Of a DNA stretch of 64,000 nucleotides, positions 46,251 to 54,408 are shown piece after piece (position 1 is the stretch's first letter; every line of letters starts with the position of its first letter). A model generated the notes under the pieces. It searched no databases, was not told the origin of the DNA, and saw only the letters and a list, made by a program, of their open reading frames with translations. Position numbers and translations under genes: made by a program. The DNA is from Paenibacillus xylanilyticus (GTDB lineage Bacteria; Bacillota; Bacilli; Paenibacillales; Paenibacillaceae): contig NZ_CP044310.1 in NCBI RefSeq assembly GCF_009664365.1, positions 2,305,001 to 2,369,000 on the forward strand, given 5' to 3'.

Positions 46251-46601
46251 ATGCCGCGATCACGAAGAGTTTGTTCTTACTGTCAACAGGAAATGGGAGA
46301 AGACGAGTTCAAATGCAAAGCATGTGGCAATCTCGTTGAAATGAAGACCGTTCCTGCAGAGACAACACAAATGGAAGAATACGAGGAAGATGTATTGGAT
46401 CGTTACTCCATAGGTCTGCTCATTCTAATTGCGATTCTTCTTCCACCGATAGCGATTGCCATTGGCGGGGTAATGTTATTTAATGACGATCCTTACAAAA
46501 GGGACGCCGGGAAAATGCTTGTGACAGGTGCCCTGCTCGTGTTAGTCATTTGGGCCATCATTCTAATTTCGATCTCAGGAACGCTGACAATTCAATTCTA
46601 G
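46251..46601 (+). CDS. Zinc-ribbon membrane protein of unknown function
   Basis: The 116-residue product begins with a zinc ribbon of two CxxC pairs (CSYCQQEMGEDEFKCKAC, about 8-25). An acidic linker and two hydrophobic helices (about 56-78 and 90-112) follow. AAGGAGGTG upstream of ATG 46251 is a near-perfect ribosome site. No function is known; similar small zinc-ribbon plus membrane proteins are common in Bacillales. It lies between a hydrolase and a methyltransferase gene, both in the same direction. Confidence 0.8.
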   Translation: MPRSRRVCSYCQQEMGEDEFKCKACGNLVEMKTVPAETTQMEEYEEDVLDRYSIGLLILIAILLPPIAIAIGGVMLFNDDPYKRDAGKMLVTGALLVLVIWAIILISISGTLTIQF

Positions 46602-46622
46602 ATTATTACGGGGGTGCCTTTC

Positions 46623-47336
46623 ATGGGAAATGAACAATTCGAAGCAGCGCGCAAAGCGGAGGCAGGTTACCATTCGAACTTTTATCAGAATAATGAACTA
46701 TTTGAAGCCGGAACGTGGATGGCGAGACCGATGCCAATGGTGATGGAGATGCTGGAACGTTTGCTTGCACACAAATCGGATCTGCGAGTGCTTGATCTGG
46801 GGTGCGGAGTAGGGAGACACACCATTCCAATTGCACAGCGTCTGCAGCAAACGAACAGCGAGGTTATTGGTGTGGATCTGCTGGACGAAGCCGTTGAAGG
46901 ACTTCGGAAATATGCGAAGAAATATCAGGTTGATCATATGGTAAAAGCCGTGAAAGCAGACGTGGAGCATTATGATATCAGGCCCAATACATTTGATTTT
47001 ATTGCAGCTTGTTCCTGCCTGGAACACGTATCCGATGAAAATGCTTTTCTGAAAGCGCTAAGTCGTCTTCAGGCAGGCACACGCACAGGTGGAATTCATT
47101 GCATCACGATGAGTACAAGTGTAGAGGAGCAGGAGATTAGCACTGGACGGCGAATTGAGCCTTTGATCGAACTAAATCTGTCAACAGCCAAGGCGACCGA
47201 ATTGCTTGAAGAGGCATATGCAGGATGGAATATCCTGCTTCAGGAACACGTAACTCAGACCATTGAAGAAGAAAAGTACGATGAGCCGACACAGTTCCGC
47301 TGCGAATTGCTTCGTTTTGCCGTACAGAAGCAATAA
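46623..47336 (+). CDS. Class I SAM-dependent methyltransferase
   Basis: A 237-residue methyltransferase with the SAM-binding motif I VLDLGCGVGRHTIPIA (about 55-70), acidic motif II VIGVDLLDEAV and motif IV FDFIAACSCLEHVSD. The substrate cannot be deduced. ATG 46623, 8 bases after CGGGGG, is preferred to GTG 46614, which sits inside that G-rich site. It follows the zinc-ribbon gene by 21 bases and may share its transcript. Confidence 0.87.
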   Translation: MGNEQFEAARKAEAGYHSNFYQNNELFEAGTWMARPMPMVMEMLERLLAHKSDLRVLDLGCGVGRHTIPIAQRLQQTNSEVIGVDLLDEAVEGLRKYAKKYQVDHMVKAVKADVEHYDIRPNTFDFIAACSCLEHVSDENAFLKALSRLQAGTRTGGIHCITMSTSVEEQEISTGRRIEPLIELNLSTAKATELLEEAYAGWNILLQEHVTQTIEEEKYDEPTQFRCELLRFAVQKQ

Positions 47337-47386
47337 CAGAACCTGCCGGGAAGTATGAGGTTATGCATCCCGGCTGTTCTGCTTTC
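47337..47386 (+). terminator. Hairpin after the methyltransferase gene, weak terminator
   Basis: CAGAAC...GCCGGGA (47337-47351) pairs with TCCCGGC...GTTCTG (47368-47381), but only CTTTCT follows, so termination may be partial. Confidence 0.45.
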
Positions 47387-47441
47387 TATGACATAAGGAA
47401 ACGTCGTGAATACAGTCTATTATCAGAGTATGGGGGATACG

Positions 47442-48428
47442 ATGAATACATATGTGGTAGGTATTGATGGTGGCGGAAGTCATACAAGAGTGGCTGTAGC
47501 CGATGGAGATGGACAACTGTTGTCCTATGTTGAAAAGGGAGGTTGCAATCGTTATCACGATTCCAATGCTGAGCAGCATGTGCTCGGAGGCATAGCAGAA
47601 GCGCTGGAGCAGGCTGGCATTAAAGGAGAACAAGTGGCTGCCATTCAAGCGGGTATGGCAGGTCTGGACCGGGAAGAAGAATTCACCTGGGCCGAGGGTG
47701 TTCTTGCCAAAACAGGCATCCTTGGGAGGAGAAGTGCCGTAAACGATACACATATTGCTCATACAGCTGCCTTTAACGGTAGGCCTGGAATCGTGGCAAT
47801 TGGGGGCACCGGGTCTTTGATCCTTGGCAGGACGGAGCAGGAAATCTGGCTCCGAAACGACCAATTTGGTCACTATGCTCCCACGGCAGCGCGTTTTCTG
47901 TCCTACGATACGGTGCATTCCGTTCTGGCAGGCCGATATGAGCCAGAGGATCATCCCTTCGTCGAACAGATTCTTGCATATTGGAATATGCGTTCAGTGC
48001 CAGAGCTTGCAGCGCTTGGAGCTGCAGGGTTTGCTGATGATAAACAGGCGATGAACCGCAAATTCAGCCAAATGGCACCCTTGGTGACGGAAGCTGCCGC
48101 TCAGCAAATTCCACTTGCGATGAGGGTATGTGACTCGGCAGCAGATACAGCTGTTGTGAGTATTCTTATGCTGGCAAGCTGTTTTCAATCTCAACAGGTC
48201 TCTTACACACTGACTGGAAGCTGCCTGACCTCATCATATATGAAGGCTGCTGTTCAGAAAGGGTTAGGACAAAACCATCCATCGACAGGAAAAGAGTTCG
48301 ATTACATATCCAGCGAATTGCCAGCCGTTGGCGGCGCAATCCTGGATGCTTTTCAATTGGCTGGTATTCAGGTGAATCAGGGTACCCCCGCTGCGCTTCG
48401 GAGTCAGCTACAGGGGTATGGGACTTGA
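47442..48428 (+). CDS. BadF/BadG/BcrA/BcrD-family ATPase, probable N-acetylglucosamine-type sugar kinase
   Basis: The 328-residue product has the ASKHA kinase fold: phosphate-1 loop VVGIDGGGSHTRVAV (about 4-18), VNDTHIAHTAAF, adenosine-side IVAIGGTGSLILG and a later YTLTGSCLTSSYM block. Bacterial members of this size include N-acetylglucosamine and N-acetylmuramic-acid kinases (MurK/NagK-like), so a cell-wall amino-sugar kinase is the best guess. ATG 47442 with GGGGGA just upstream is preferred over an upstream start at 47406. No other amino-sugar genes adjoin. Confidence 0.82.
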   Translation: MNTYVVGIDGGGSHTRVAVADGDGQLLSYVEKGGCNRYHDSNAEQHVLGGIAEALEQAGIKGEQVAAIQAGMAGLDREEEFTWAEGVLAKTGILGRRSAVNDTHIAHTAAFNGRPGIVAIGGTGSLILGRTEQEIWLRNDQFGHYAPTAARFLSYDTVHSVLAGRYEPEDHPFVEQILAYWNMRSVPELAALGAAGFADDKQAMNRKFSQMAPLVTEAAAQQIPLAMRVCDSAADTAVVSILMLASCFQSQQVSYTLTGSCLTSSYMKAAVQKGLGQNHPSTGKEFDYISSELPAVGGAILDAFQLAGIQVNQGTPAALRSQLQGYGT

Positions 48429-48493
48429 ACTTTGACAGGCTAACGACTACAATACGATAACGGAATGAAGCAAGTCATAGGAGGAATATAAGA

Positions 48494-48931
48494 GTGTTGA
48501 TTAATCTGAAATCACGCATACAGGAGCCGGAAGTGCAGGAATTGCTGTCCTACTCGGTTTTCCCGGACCCGGAGCAAGTCGGTCATGCGCTGCAGCAATA
48601 TGTGAATAAGGACGAGCTTCTGCTGGATGGATATGAGGATGAGGGACAGTTGGTCGGCTTGGTTGGGTATGAGAAAACGGGAAACAGCGAGATTACCATC
48701 CAGCATATTGCGGTATTGCCGGAGAACCGTTTTAAAAACTATGGCCGTGGCATGATTGCACAGCTGCTGGAGAAGTATAATCCGGACAAGCTCATCGCGG
48801 AAACGGATCAGGAAGCTGTGGAATTTTATCGTAATACTGGCTTTGTCGTATACAGCTTGGGTGAGTTATATCCAGGTGTCGAACGATTCCGTTGTGTACT
48901 GGAAAAAGACGAGGATGCAATCGAAGAATAG
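48494..48931 (+). CDS. GNAT-family N-acetyltransferase
   Basis: The 145-residue product has the acetyl-CoA-binding core ITIQHIAVLPENRFKNYGRGMIAQL (about 58-82) and the late EFYRNTGFVVYSLGE motif. The GTG start has AGGAGGAA 7 bases upstream. The acceptor is unknown. Its terminator has been split by the insertion sequence that follows, so transcription past this gene now runs into the IS end. Confidence 0.83.
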   Translation: MLINLKSRIQEPEVQELLSYSVFPDPEQVGHALQQYVNKDELLLDGYEDEGQLVGLVGYEKTGNSEITIQHIAVLPENRFKNYGRGMIAQLLEKYNPDKLIAETDQEAVEFYRNTGFVVYSLGELYPGVERFRCVLEKDEDAIEE

Positions 48932-49037
48932 TTCATGGATCACCTTTATCATGGGGACCCTCGTAATTTAAACAAGAAACAGGGCGTGTGACTTGGCCGG
49001 GTGAAGTGACCCCTAAAAGTTAGACACGGTTATTTCA

Positions 49038-49847
49038 TTAGGCAGCTTGATTAAAATGAGTTCGGTATTCTACCGGGCTCATTTTAAATTTTGCTTTCAT
49101 TCGTTTCGTGTTGTAGTATTCGATATATTTTTTAAGTTCTTTTTTGAAATACTCTAAGCTTTCAAATTCCTTCAAATAGAGGAATTCTGATTTCATTATC
49201 CCGAAGAAATTTTCCATCACTGAATTGTCGTAACAATTACCTTTACGAGACATACTTTGTACAATTCCTCTAGATTCAAGCTTTGTACGATAGGGCTTCA
49301 TTTGATAGTGCCAGCCTTGATCAGAATGCATCAGTAGCTGATGGTCCTCTGGCAAACGTTCTAAAGCTTGATCTAACATCTCTGAAACAAGGGAATACGT
49401 TGGCCTTGAGCCAATGGTATACGTAATAATTTCCCCATTAAATAAATCTAGTACAGGCGATAAATAAAGCTTCTCACCAAATAATTTAAACTCAGTAATA
49501 TCGGTGACCCACTTTGCATTAGGTACTTCCGATGTGAAGTTTCTATTTAAAATGTTTGTTGCGATTTTACCTATCGTACCTTTGTACGATTTATATTTTT
49601 TCATGCGTACTAAGCACTTTAAACCTAACTCTTTCATAATGCGCTGGACCCTTTTATGATTCACTTTTTGCTGGCGATTCGCTAGTTCATCACAAATGCG
49701 TCGATAGCCATAACGACCTTCATGTTCATCATAGATTGCTTGAATCTCCACTTTTAAGTCCAGATCTGGATCTAGTTGATCCAACTTCTTTACTACATTG
49801 TAATACGTGCTACGTGGGATTTGTGCGAATGCTACAAGCGCCTTCAC
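49038..49847 (-). CDS. IS3-family transposase OrfB (DDE integrase part)
   Basis: The 269-residue part given here has an N-terminal HTH_21-like region and an integrase-core domain with the DDE residues: Asp in WVTDITEFKL, Asp in LMHSDQGWHYQ and Glu in SVMENFFGIMKSE. The frame stays open upstream to the A9 tract at 49901-49909, reading ITKKDKVKVIYELRQKYP, so the real protein is probably an OrfAB fusion made by -1 frameshifting. The GTG at 49847 is only the first possible start codon and has no clear ribosome site. Confidence 0.9.
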   Translation of the reverse strand: MKALVAFAQIPRSTYYNVVKKLDQLDPDLDLKVEIQAIYDEHEGRYGYRRICDELANRQQKVNHKRVQRIMKELGLKCLVRMKKYKSYKGTIGKIATNILNRNFTSEVPNAKWVTDITEFKLFGEKLYLSPVLDLFNGEIITYTIGSRPTYSLVSEMLDQALERLPEDHQLLMHSDQGWHYQMKPYRTKLESRGIVQSMSRKGNCYDNSVMENFFGIMKSEFLYLKEFESLEYFKKELKKYIEYYNTKRMKAKFKMSPVEYRTHFNQAA

Positions 49848-49879
49848 TGGGTACTTCTGCCTTAATTCATAGATGACCT

Positions 49880-50392
49880 TTACTTTGTCTTTCTTGGTGA
49901 TTTTTTTTTGCTTTGAACTAAGGCATTTAACTTTTTTAAGTATTCATTTTCCATACGTAGACGTTGGATTTCTGCTTGAAGGGCTTCTGTAGAGTCTTCA
50001 GTTCGTGTTGGCTTTGTTGGTTTACTGGATTTTTTCTTCAAGGATGGACGCCCCTTTTTCTTCGAAATGAGCGCATCTAACCCTACCGTATTAAGCTTTA
50101 TCCTCCACGTTCGAATTAATGCTGGAGAGGAAATATTAAAGATGACTGCAGCTTCGTTAGGAGATATCCCCATTTCGTTCATATTATTAAGTACGTCCAT
50201 CTTAAACTGCATAGTGTAGGAAGTATAGGACTTTTTAAAGGCGGCTAACCCGTGATACTCAGCTTGTTTAATCCACATCCGTACAACTTCTTGATTCGCC
50301 CCAAGTGAATTAGCAATTTCCCTTACACTTTCCGATTTGCTTTGATATCTAATAACTGCATCCATTTTTTGTTCGTTTGTAAATTTAGCCAT
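49880..50392 (-). CDS. IS3-family transposase OrfA (DNA-binding part)
   Basis: The 170-residue product has two helix-turn-helix regions (VREIANSLGANQEVVRMWIK and, later, ISPNEAAVIFNISSPALIRTWR), then a leucine-rich coiled coil (LQAEIQRLRMENEYLKKL) that mediates multimerisation in this family. The start at 50392 (MAKFTNEQ) has GGAGGT 11 bases upstream. That site is inside an inverted repeat with the IS end (50398-50444). The frame ends just after the A9 slippery run. Confidence 0.88.
   Translation of the reverse strand: MAKFTNEQKMDAVIRYQSKSESVREIANSLGANQEVVRMWIKQAEYHGLAAFKKSYTSYTMQFKMDVLNNMNEMGISPNEAAVIFNISSPALIRTWRIKLNTVGLDALISKKKGRPSLKKKSSKPTKPTRTEDSTEALQAEIQRLRMENEYLKKLNALVQSKKKSPRKTK
49901..49909 (-). 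promoter_or_regulatory. Probable -1 frameshift site joining OrfA to OrfB
   Basis: On the coding strand, AGC is followed by nine A. Zero frame reads three AAA codons and stops 5 codons after the tract; slipping back one base enters the OrfB frame (ATC ACC AAG AAA). IS3 elements commonly use such A-rich sites. Confidence 0.7.
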
Positions 50393-50397
50393 AGAAA

Positions 50398-50444
50398 AAC
50401 TGCACCTCCAATTGTTGATAATGTCTAACAATTGGGGTGCAGTT
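50398..50444 (-). repeat. Inverted repeat covering the IS right end and the OrfA ribosome site
   Basis: AACTGCACCTCCAATTGTT (50398-50416) and AACAATTGGGGTGCAGTT (50427-50444) are reverse complements except for one extra base. In RNA reading leftwards from outside, the GGAGGT of OrfA would be paired in this hairpin. Confidence 0.75.
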
Positions 50445-50507
50445 CAGGGAGCTAAGCCTTACGCCCTGTTTTTTGTCGTGAAAACACAAAATAACAGGAA
50501 TAAAGTA

Positions 50508-50572
50508 TTGCTTTGTATTATAGTTTCAATATAGAATAGTTTCATTGAAGAATAGTTCGATAAGTGAACTAT
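50508..50572 (+). promoter_or_regulatory. Promoter and candidate operator of the MarR-MMPL operon
   Basis: TTGCTT (50508-50513) and TATAGA (50530-50535) are 16 bases apart. Downstream, ATAGTTC (50552-50558) and GAACTAT (50566-50572) form an inverted repeat; ATAGTTTC-like copies also occur at 50520 and 50536. This would suit autoregulation by the MarR protein. Confidence 0.5.
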
Positions 50573-50603
50573 ATGGACAAAAAGGTCAGAAAGGAGAATA
50601 AAC

Positions 50604-51062
50604 ATGAATACACCGGATGCCAAAAGTTTGGTGAACCGTTATCTGGATGCATCGTTCCTGGTATCCAAACAGTTTGATACGCGAATCCGTGAAAAGGTGG
50701 GGCAGACCATGACAACAGACCAGTTCTGTGCTCTTCGTTTGATTGAGGAGAAACCATCCTGCACACCATCTGATCTGTCAGAGCTTCTCTGCGTCGGGAA
50801 AAGCAGCATCACGGCATTGGTTAACAAGCTTGTTGATCGTGATCTGGTCCATCGGGCGGGAGATGAGCGGGATCGCAGAGTGGTGTATCTGACTCTGACA
50901 GATACCGGCCGTCAGGTATATCGCGAGACAGAACAGGAAATACAGCAGCTTCTTGAGCCGTACCTGGTCCACTTTAAGCCGGAAGAAGTACAGAATTTTA
51001 TTGAATCCTTTGAGAAGTTGGCGACCTTGCTTACGAATGAGGGAGGACAGGAGAGCGAATGA
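50604..51062 (+). CDS. MarR-family regulator of the MMPL exporter operon
   Basis: A 152-residue winged-helix regulator: CTPSDLSELLCVGKSSITALVNKLVDRDLVHRA (about 52-84) and the wing GDERDRRVVYLTLTDTG. AAAGGAGAA lies before the ATG. Its stop overlaps the exporter start (ATGA), so the two are translationally coupled, a common layout in which the MarR protein represses its own exporter until a toxic ligand binds. The ligand is unknown. Two cysteines (about 42 and 52) could allow redox sensing, but this is speculative. Confidence 0.9.
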   Translation: MNTPDAKSLVNRYLDASFLVSKQFDTRIREKVGQTMTTDQFCALRLIEEKPSCTPSDLSELLCVGKSSITALVNKLVDRDLVHRAGDERDRRVVYLTLTDTGRQVYRETEQEIQQLLEPYLVHFKPEEVQNFIESFEKLATLLTNEGGQESE

Positions 51063-54000
51063 GAACGATTCTGAAAGCAAGATGGTGGTTGATGGGGTTA
51101 TGGGTAGTTGTAGCCGCCGTATTGATGTTCACAGCCCCCAACATGAGTGAACTGATTCGGGAAAAAGGACAGTTTTCGGTCCCGGAAGGGTACTCATCCA
51201 CCCAGGCAGCTGCCATCCTCGATGAAGCTGCTGCACAAAAAGGCGAACAGCAGGGCAGTCAGCTGGCGCTTGTTTTTTATAACCCGGATGGTTTGGGTAC
51301 TACAGGCAAACAAGAGGCCGAAAAGGCTGTAAAGCAGCTGGAGTCGAAGAAAGAAGAACTCGGCATTTTGTCCATCTTGGAGCCCTTCTCCCAGCCAGAA
51401 TTGTCAGACAAAATGATCTCTGCTGATGGAAAGACGATCCTGACATCCCTGTCTATCGATCAGGGAGATCGTACCGTCAAGGAAATGCGTGAGGATCTCA
51501 ATGAAACGCTGGACTCGGTCAATGTGGAACACTACATAACCGGTAAAGGATTAATCGATGAAGATACGGTAGAGAGTTCTCAGGAGGGACTCAAGAAATC
51601 GGAGTATATTACGGTTGTATTTATTTTGCTCATATTGTTCCTTGTATTCCGTTCGTTTGTAGCTCCATTTGTCCCTCTGCTTACCGTGGGTATCAGTTAT
51701 ATTGTATCGCAGCAGATTGTTGCATTCCTGGTCGATGGGGTGGATTTCCCGATCTCGACCTTCACGCAGATTTTCATGGTTGCCGTCATGTTCGGGATTG
51801 GTACCGATTACTGTATCCTGCTCATCAGCCGATTCAAGGAAGAATTGGCCCATCATGAAACGACGTGGGGAGCGATTATTGCAACCTATCGGACAGCAGG
51901 CAAAACGGTATTCTTCTCTGCTCTTGCCGTGCTGGTTGGTTTTGTCGCCATCGGTTTTGCGCAGTTTATGCTGTACCGTTCCGCAGTGGCAGTCGCAGTC
52001 GGCATTGCCGTAATGATGCTCGCGCTGGTTACCATTGTTCCGTTCTTCATGGCGGTGCTGGGCAAGAAGCTGTTCTGGCCTTCCAAAGGTTCACTCGAAC
52101 ATGCGGAGAGCAAGATCTATGGAGCAGCGGGTCGCTTCTCTCTAAAACGTCCATGGGCTGCGCTGCTTATCGTTGCAGCTGTCTGTGTGCCGCTTCTGGC
52201 TACTTACGATGGTAAACTGTCGTTTAACAGCTTGGATGAGATTGGTGAGAAGTATGATTCGGTAAAAGCGTTTAACATTATCTCCGACAGCTTCGGTCCG
52301 GGGGAATCCCTGCCGGGTCAGATTGTTATTCAGAACGATGAAGCCATGGACAATGCCAAATACATGGCCGTGGCGGAGAAAATCAGTCGTGAAGTGGAGA
52401 AAGTTCCAGGAATCTCCGGGGTACGCAGCATGACAAGGCCGACGGGTGACGAGATTAAGGATTTCGAAGTGACCCAGCAAGTGGGAACCTTGTCGGACGG
52501 ACTCGGGGAAGGGAAGACGGGTCTGGATAAAATCCGTGATGGTTTGAGTGAGGCGAGCAGTCAATTAAGCAAAAATGAACCTCAGATCAAAGAAGCTGCA
52601 AGTGGTGCAGGTGAACTGAGCAAAGGTACGTCCCAGCTGCAATCGGGAATTAGCCAGTTGTCCGAAGGCCTTCAGCAGATTGAGCGAGGAATTCGTGACG
52701 GCTCGGCTGGTGCTGGTGATTTGCAAGCAGGGCTGCGGCAGGCGAAAACAAGTGCTGACCAGCTGGCTCAGGCGAGTAATCAGCTGCTTGAAGCTTACCG
52801 TCAGGCTGGAGCAGGCGTGGCTGCGCTTGGCGAGGGTACCGGGGAAATTCAGCAGCAGCTCACAGGCATATCTACGGCGCTGACCAGTCTGAATGAATCA
52901 TTTGCAGCGCTTGAAGAAAGATACCCTGACCTCCTGCAGGACGCAGACTATCTGCGGGTCAAAGGTACACTTGGGGAAACGGGAACAGGTACAGCCCAGC
53001 TTGCCCAGGCACTGGGACAGATTCAAAGCAATCTGAGTCAAGCTGCTGCAGGGATCAACCAGGCTAACGAAGGCTTCACTTCCGCTGCATCTGGACAACA
53101 GGCTCTGGCTAGTGGACTGGGTCAGATTGTAACGGGAATAGGACAGCTTGAAGCCGGGCTGAAGCAGGCAGCAGATGGTCAAGGTAAAGTGATCAGCGAG
53201 ATTCCTTCCATCCAGGATGGACTCAGCCAGCTTCAGGGTGGTCAGGAGAAAATTAGCCAAGGCTTCTCGGACCTCAGTGGTCAGCTGACCCAATTAACAG
53301 ATGGTTTGAATCAGAGTGTGGATGGAATTGCGCAGGTGTCCGGTGGTCTTGATTCCGCACAAAATTATTTGACACAGCTGCAGAATTCACCGGATTCCGA
53401 TCTGGCCGGCTGGTATGTACCTGAAGAAGCGTTAAGCAACAAAGACTTTGCACAGGTATTCGATACGTATCTGTCCCAGGATCGGAAGACCATGACGATA
53501 GATGTTATTTTTGCTGAAAATCCGTACGGTATTGAAGCGATTGATCGCGTACCGGATATCGAAGCTGCGGTTCACCGTGCGGTACAGGGTAGTGCGCTGG
53601 AAAAAGCAGACATCGCTGTCGGCGGGGTAACCAGCACATTCGCTGATTTACAGGAGATCTCCAACAACGACTACACACGCACCGTTATGCTCATGCTTGC
53701 AGGAACATTTATCGTTCTAGTCCTGCTTCTGAGATCCGTGATCATGCCACTATATTTGATCGTTTCCCTGTTACTGGCATATTTCACATCCATGGCTCTA
53801 ACCGAGGCGATATTCGTGAATATCCTTGGTTTTGCCGGCATCAGCTGGGTTACGCCATTCTTCGGATTCGTAATGCTGATAGCGCTTGGTGTGGATTACA
53901 GTATCTTCCTGATGGATCGATTCAATGAAAATAAAGGCATGAAAGTTCAGGATGCAATGCTGTATGCCATGAAAAACATGGGTACGGTCATTCTGTCGGC

Positions 54001-54226
54001 CGCCGTTATTCTGAGCGGAACTTTTGCTGCCATGTATCCATCCGGAGTTCTCTCCATGATGCAGATTGCTACCGTTGTTCTTAGTGGCTTGGTCCTGTAT
54101 TCATTGCTGTTCCTGCCGTTCTTCGTGCCTGTCATGGTGAAGATGTTCGGCCGGGCCAACTGGTGGCCTTTCCCCAATAAGGATCAGAGTGATTCGGCGG
54201 ATTCGGACCGTACGATGAGCATGTAG
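51059..54226 (+). CDS. MMPL-family (RND-type) membrane exporter with central coiled-coil domain
   Basis: The 1055-residue product has the MMPL plan: TM1 at the N-terminus, an extracytoplasmic domain (about 30-180) and a block of about five membrane segments (about 180-375). The motif GIGTDYCILLISRFKEEL has the proton-relay Asp. A second extracytoplasmic part follows, then a second block (about 860-1040) with ALGVDYSIFLMDRFNE. Residues about 470-780 are unusually long, rich in Gln, Gly, Ser and Leu with LSxGLxQI-type repeats, predicted coiled coil, like the YhgE/Pip type. Relatives (YdgH/YdfJ of Bacillus) export lipids or drugs. It is coupled to the MarR gene. Confidence 0.9.
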   Translation: MRTILKARWWLMGLWVVVAAVLMFTAPNMSELIREKGQFSVPEGYSSTQAAAILDEAAAQKGEQQGSQLALVFYNPDGLGTTGKQEAEKAVKQLESKKEELGILSILEPFSQPELSDKMISADGKTILTSLSIDQGDRTVKEMREDLNETLDSVNVEHYITGKGLIDEDTVESSQEGLKKSEYITVVFILLILFLVFRSFVAPFVPLLTVGISYIVSQQIVAFLVDGVDFPISTFTQIFMVAVMFGIGTDYCILLISRFKEELAHHETTWGAIIATYRTAGKTVFFSALAVLVGFVAIGFAQFMLYRSAVAVAVGIAVMMLALVTIVPFFMAVLGKKLFWPSKGSLEHAESKIYGAAGRFSLKRPWAALLIVAAVCVPLLATYDGKLSFNSLDEIGEKYDSVKAFNIISDSFGPGESLPGQIVIQNDEAMDNAKYMAVAEKISREVEKVPGISGVRSMTRPTGDEIKDFEVTQQVGTLSDGLGEGKTGLDKIRDGLSEASSQLSKNEPQIKEAASGAGELSKGTSQLQSGISQLSEGLQQIERGIRDGSAGAGDLQAGLRQAKTSADQLAQASNQLLEAYRQAGAGVAALGEGTGEIQQQLTGISTALTSLNESFAALEERYPDLLQDADYLRVKGTLGETGTGTAQLAQALGQIQSNLSQAAAGINQANEGFTSAASGQQALASGLGQIVTGIGQLEAGLKQAADGQGKVISEIPSIQDGLSQLQGGQEKISQGFSDLSGQLTQLTDGLNQSVDGIAQVSGGLDSAQNYLTQLQNSPDSDLAGWYVPEEALSNKDFAQVFDTYLSQDRKTMTIDVIFAENPYGIEAIDRVPDIEAAVHRAVQGSALEKADIAVGGVTSTFADLQEISNNDYTRTVMLMLAGTFIVLVLLLRSVIMPLYLIVSLLLAYFTSMALTEAIFVNILGFAGISWVTPFFGFVMLIALGVDYSIFLMDRFNENKGMKVQDAMLYAMKNMGTVILSAAVILSGTFAAMYPSGVLSMMQIATVVLSGLVLYSLLFLPFFVPVMVKMFGRANWWPFPNKDQSDSADSDRTMSM

Positions 54227-54239
54227 CTGAAATCATATC

Positions 54240-54276
54240 GCCCCTACGAAATATGAATATTTTCGTAGGGGCTTTT
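54240..54276 (+). terminator. Terminator after the MMPL gene
   Basis: GCCCCTACGAAA (54240-54251) pairs perfectly with TTTCGTAGGGGC (54261-54272), followed by four T. Confidence 0.8.
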
Positions 54277-54408
54277 CATATGGAGGGGATATGTGCATGT
54301 CGTAAAAAATAAAGGTGTGCGCCTACGGACACCATCCCGCGCCTTGTCTTCGGTTCTTTCATATAGATATAGCAGTCAGTCATAAGTTAGCAGAGAGGGG
54401 CGACGGTG

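Larger units (their letters stand above)
49002..50446 (-). mobile_element. Complete IS3-family insertion sequence, IS150-like
   Basis: The 1445-bp element has two overlapping-frame transposase genes and imperfect 25-bp terminal inverted repeats: the left end begins TGAAGTGACCCCTAAAAGTT and the right end, read inwards, begins TGAACTGCACCCCAATTGTT. It is flanked by GGG on both sides (48999-49001 and 50447-50449), a 3-bp target duplication as made by IS150-type elements. Both frames are open and the ends are intact, so the copy is probably active or recently inserted. Confidence 0.9.
48977..50474 (+). terminator. Intrinsic terminator interrupted by an insertion sequence
   Basis: The left arm AAACAGGGCGT (48977-48987) and the right arm ACGCCCTGTTT (50461-50471) with its T run are exact reverse complements. 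In the uninterrupted sequence they would stand about 26 bases apart, with further pairing inside (for example CTTGGC with GCTAAG). The IS at 49002-50446 sits in what would be the loop. Confidence 0.75.

Noticed and set aside
48999-50449. A composite transposon or genomic island around the IS.
   Set aside because: Only one IS copy with a 3-bp duplication is present, and removing it restores a normal terminator; flanking genes look native.
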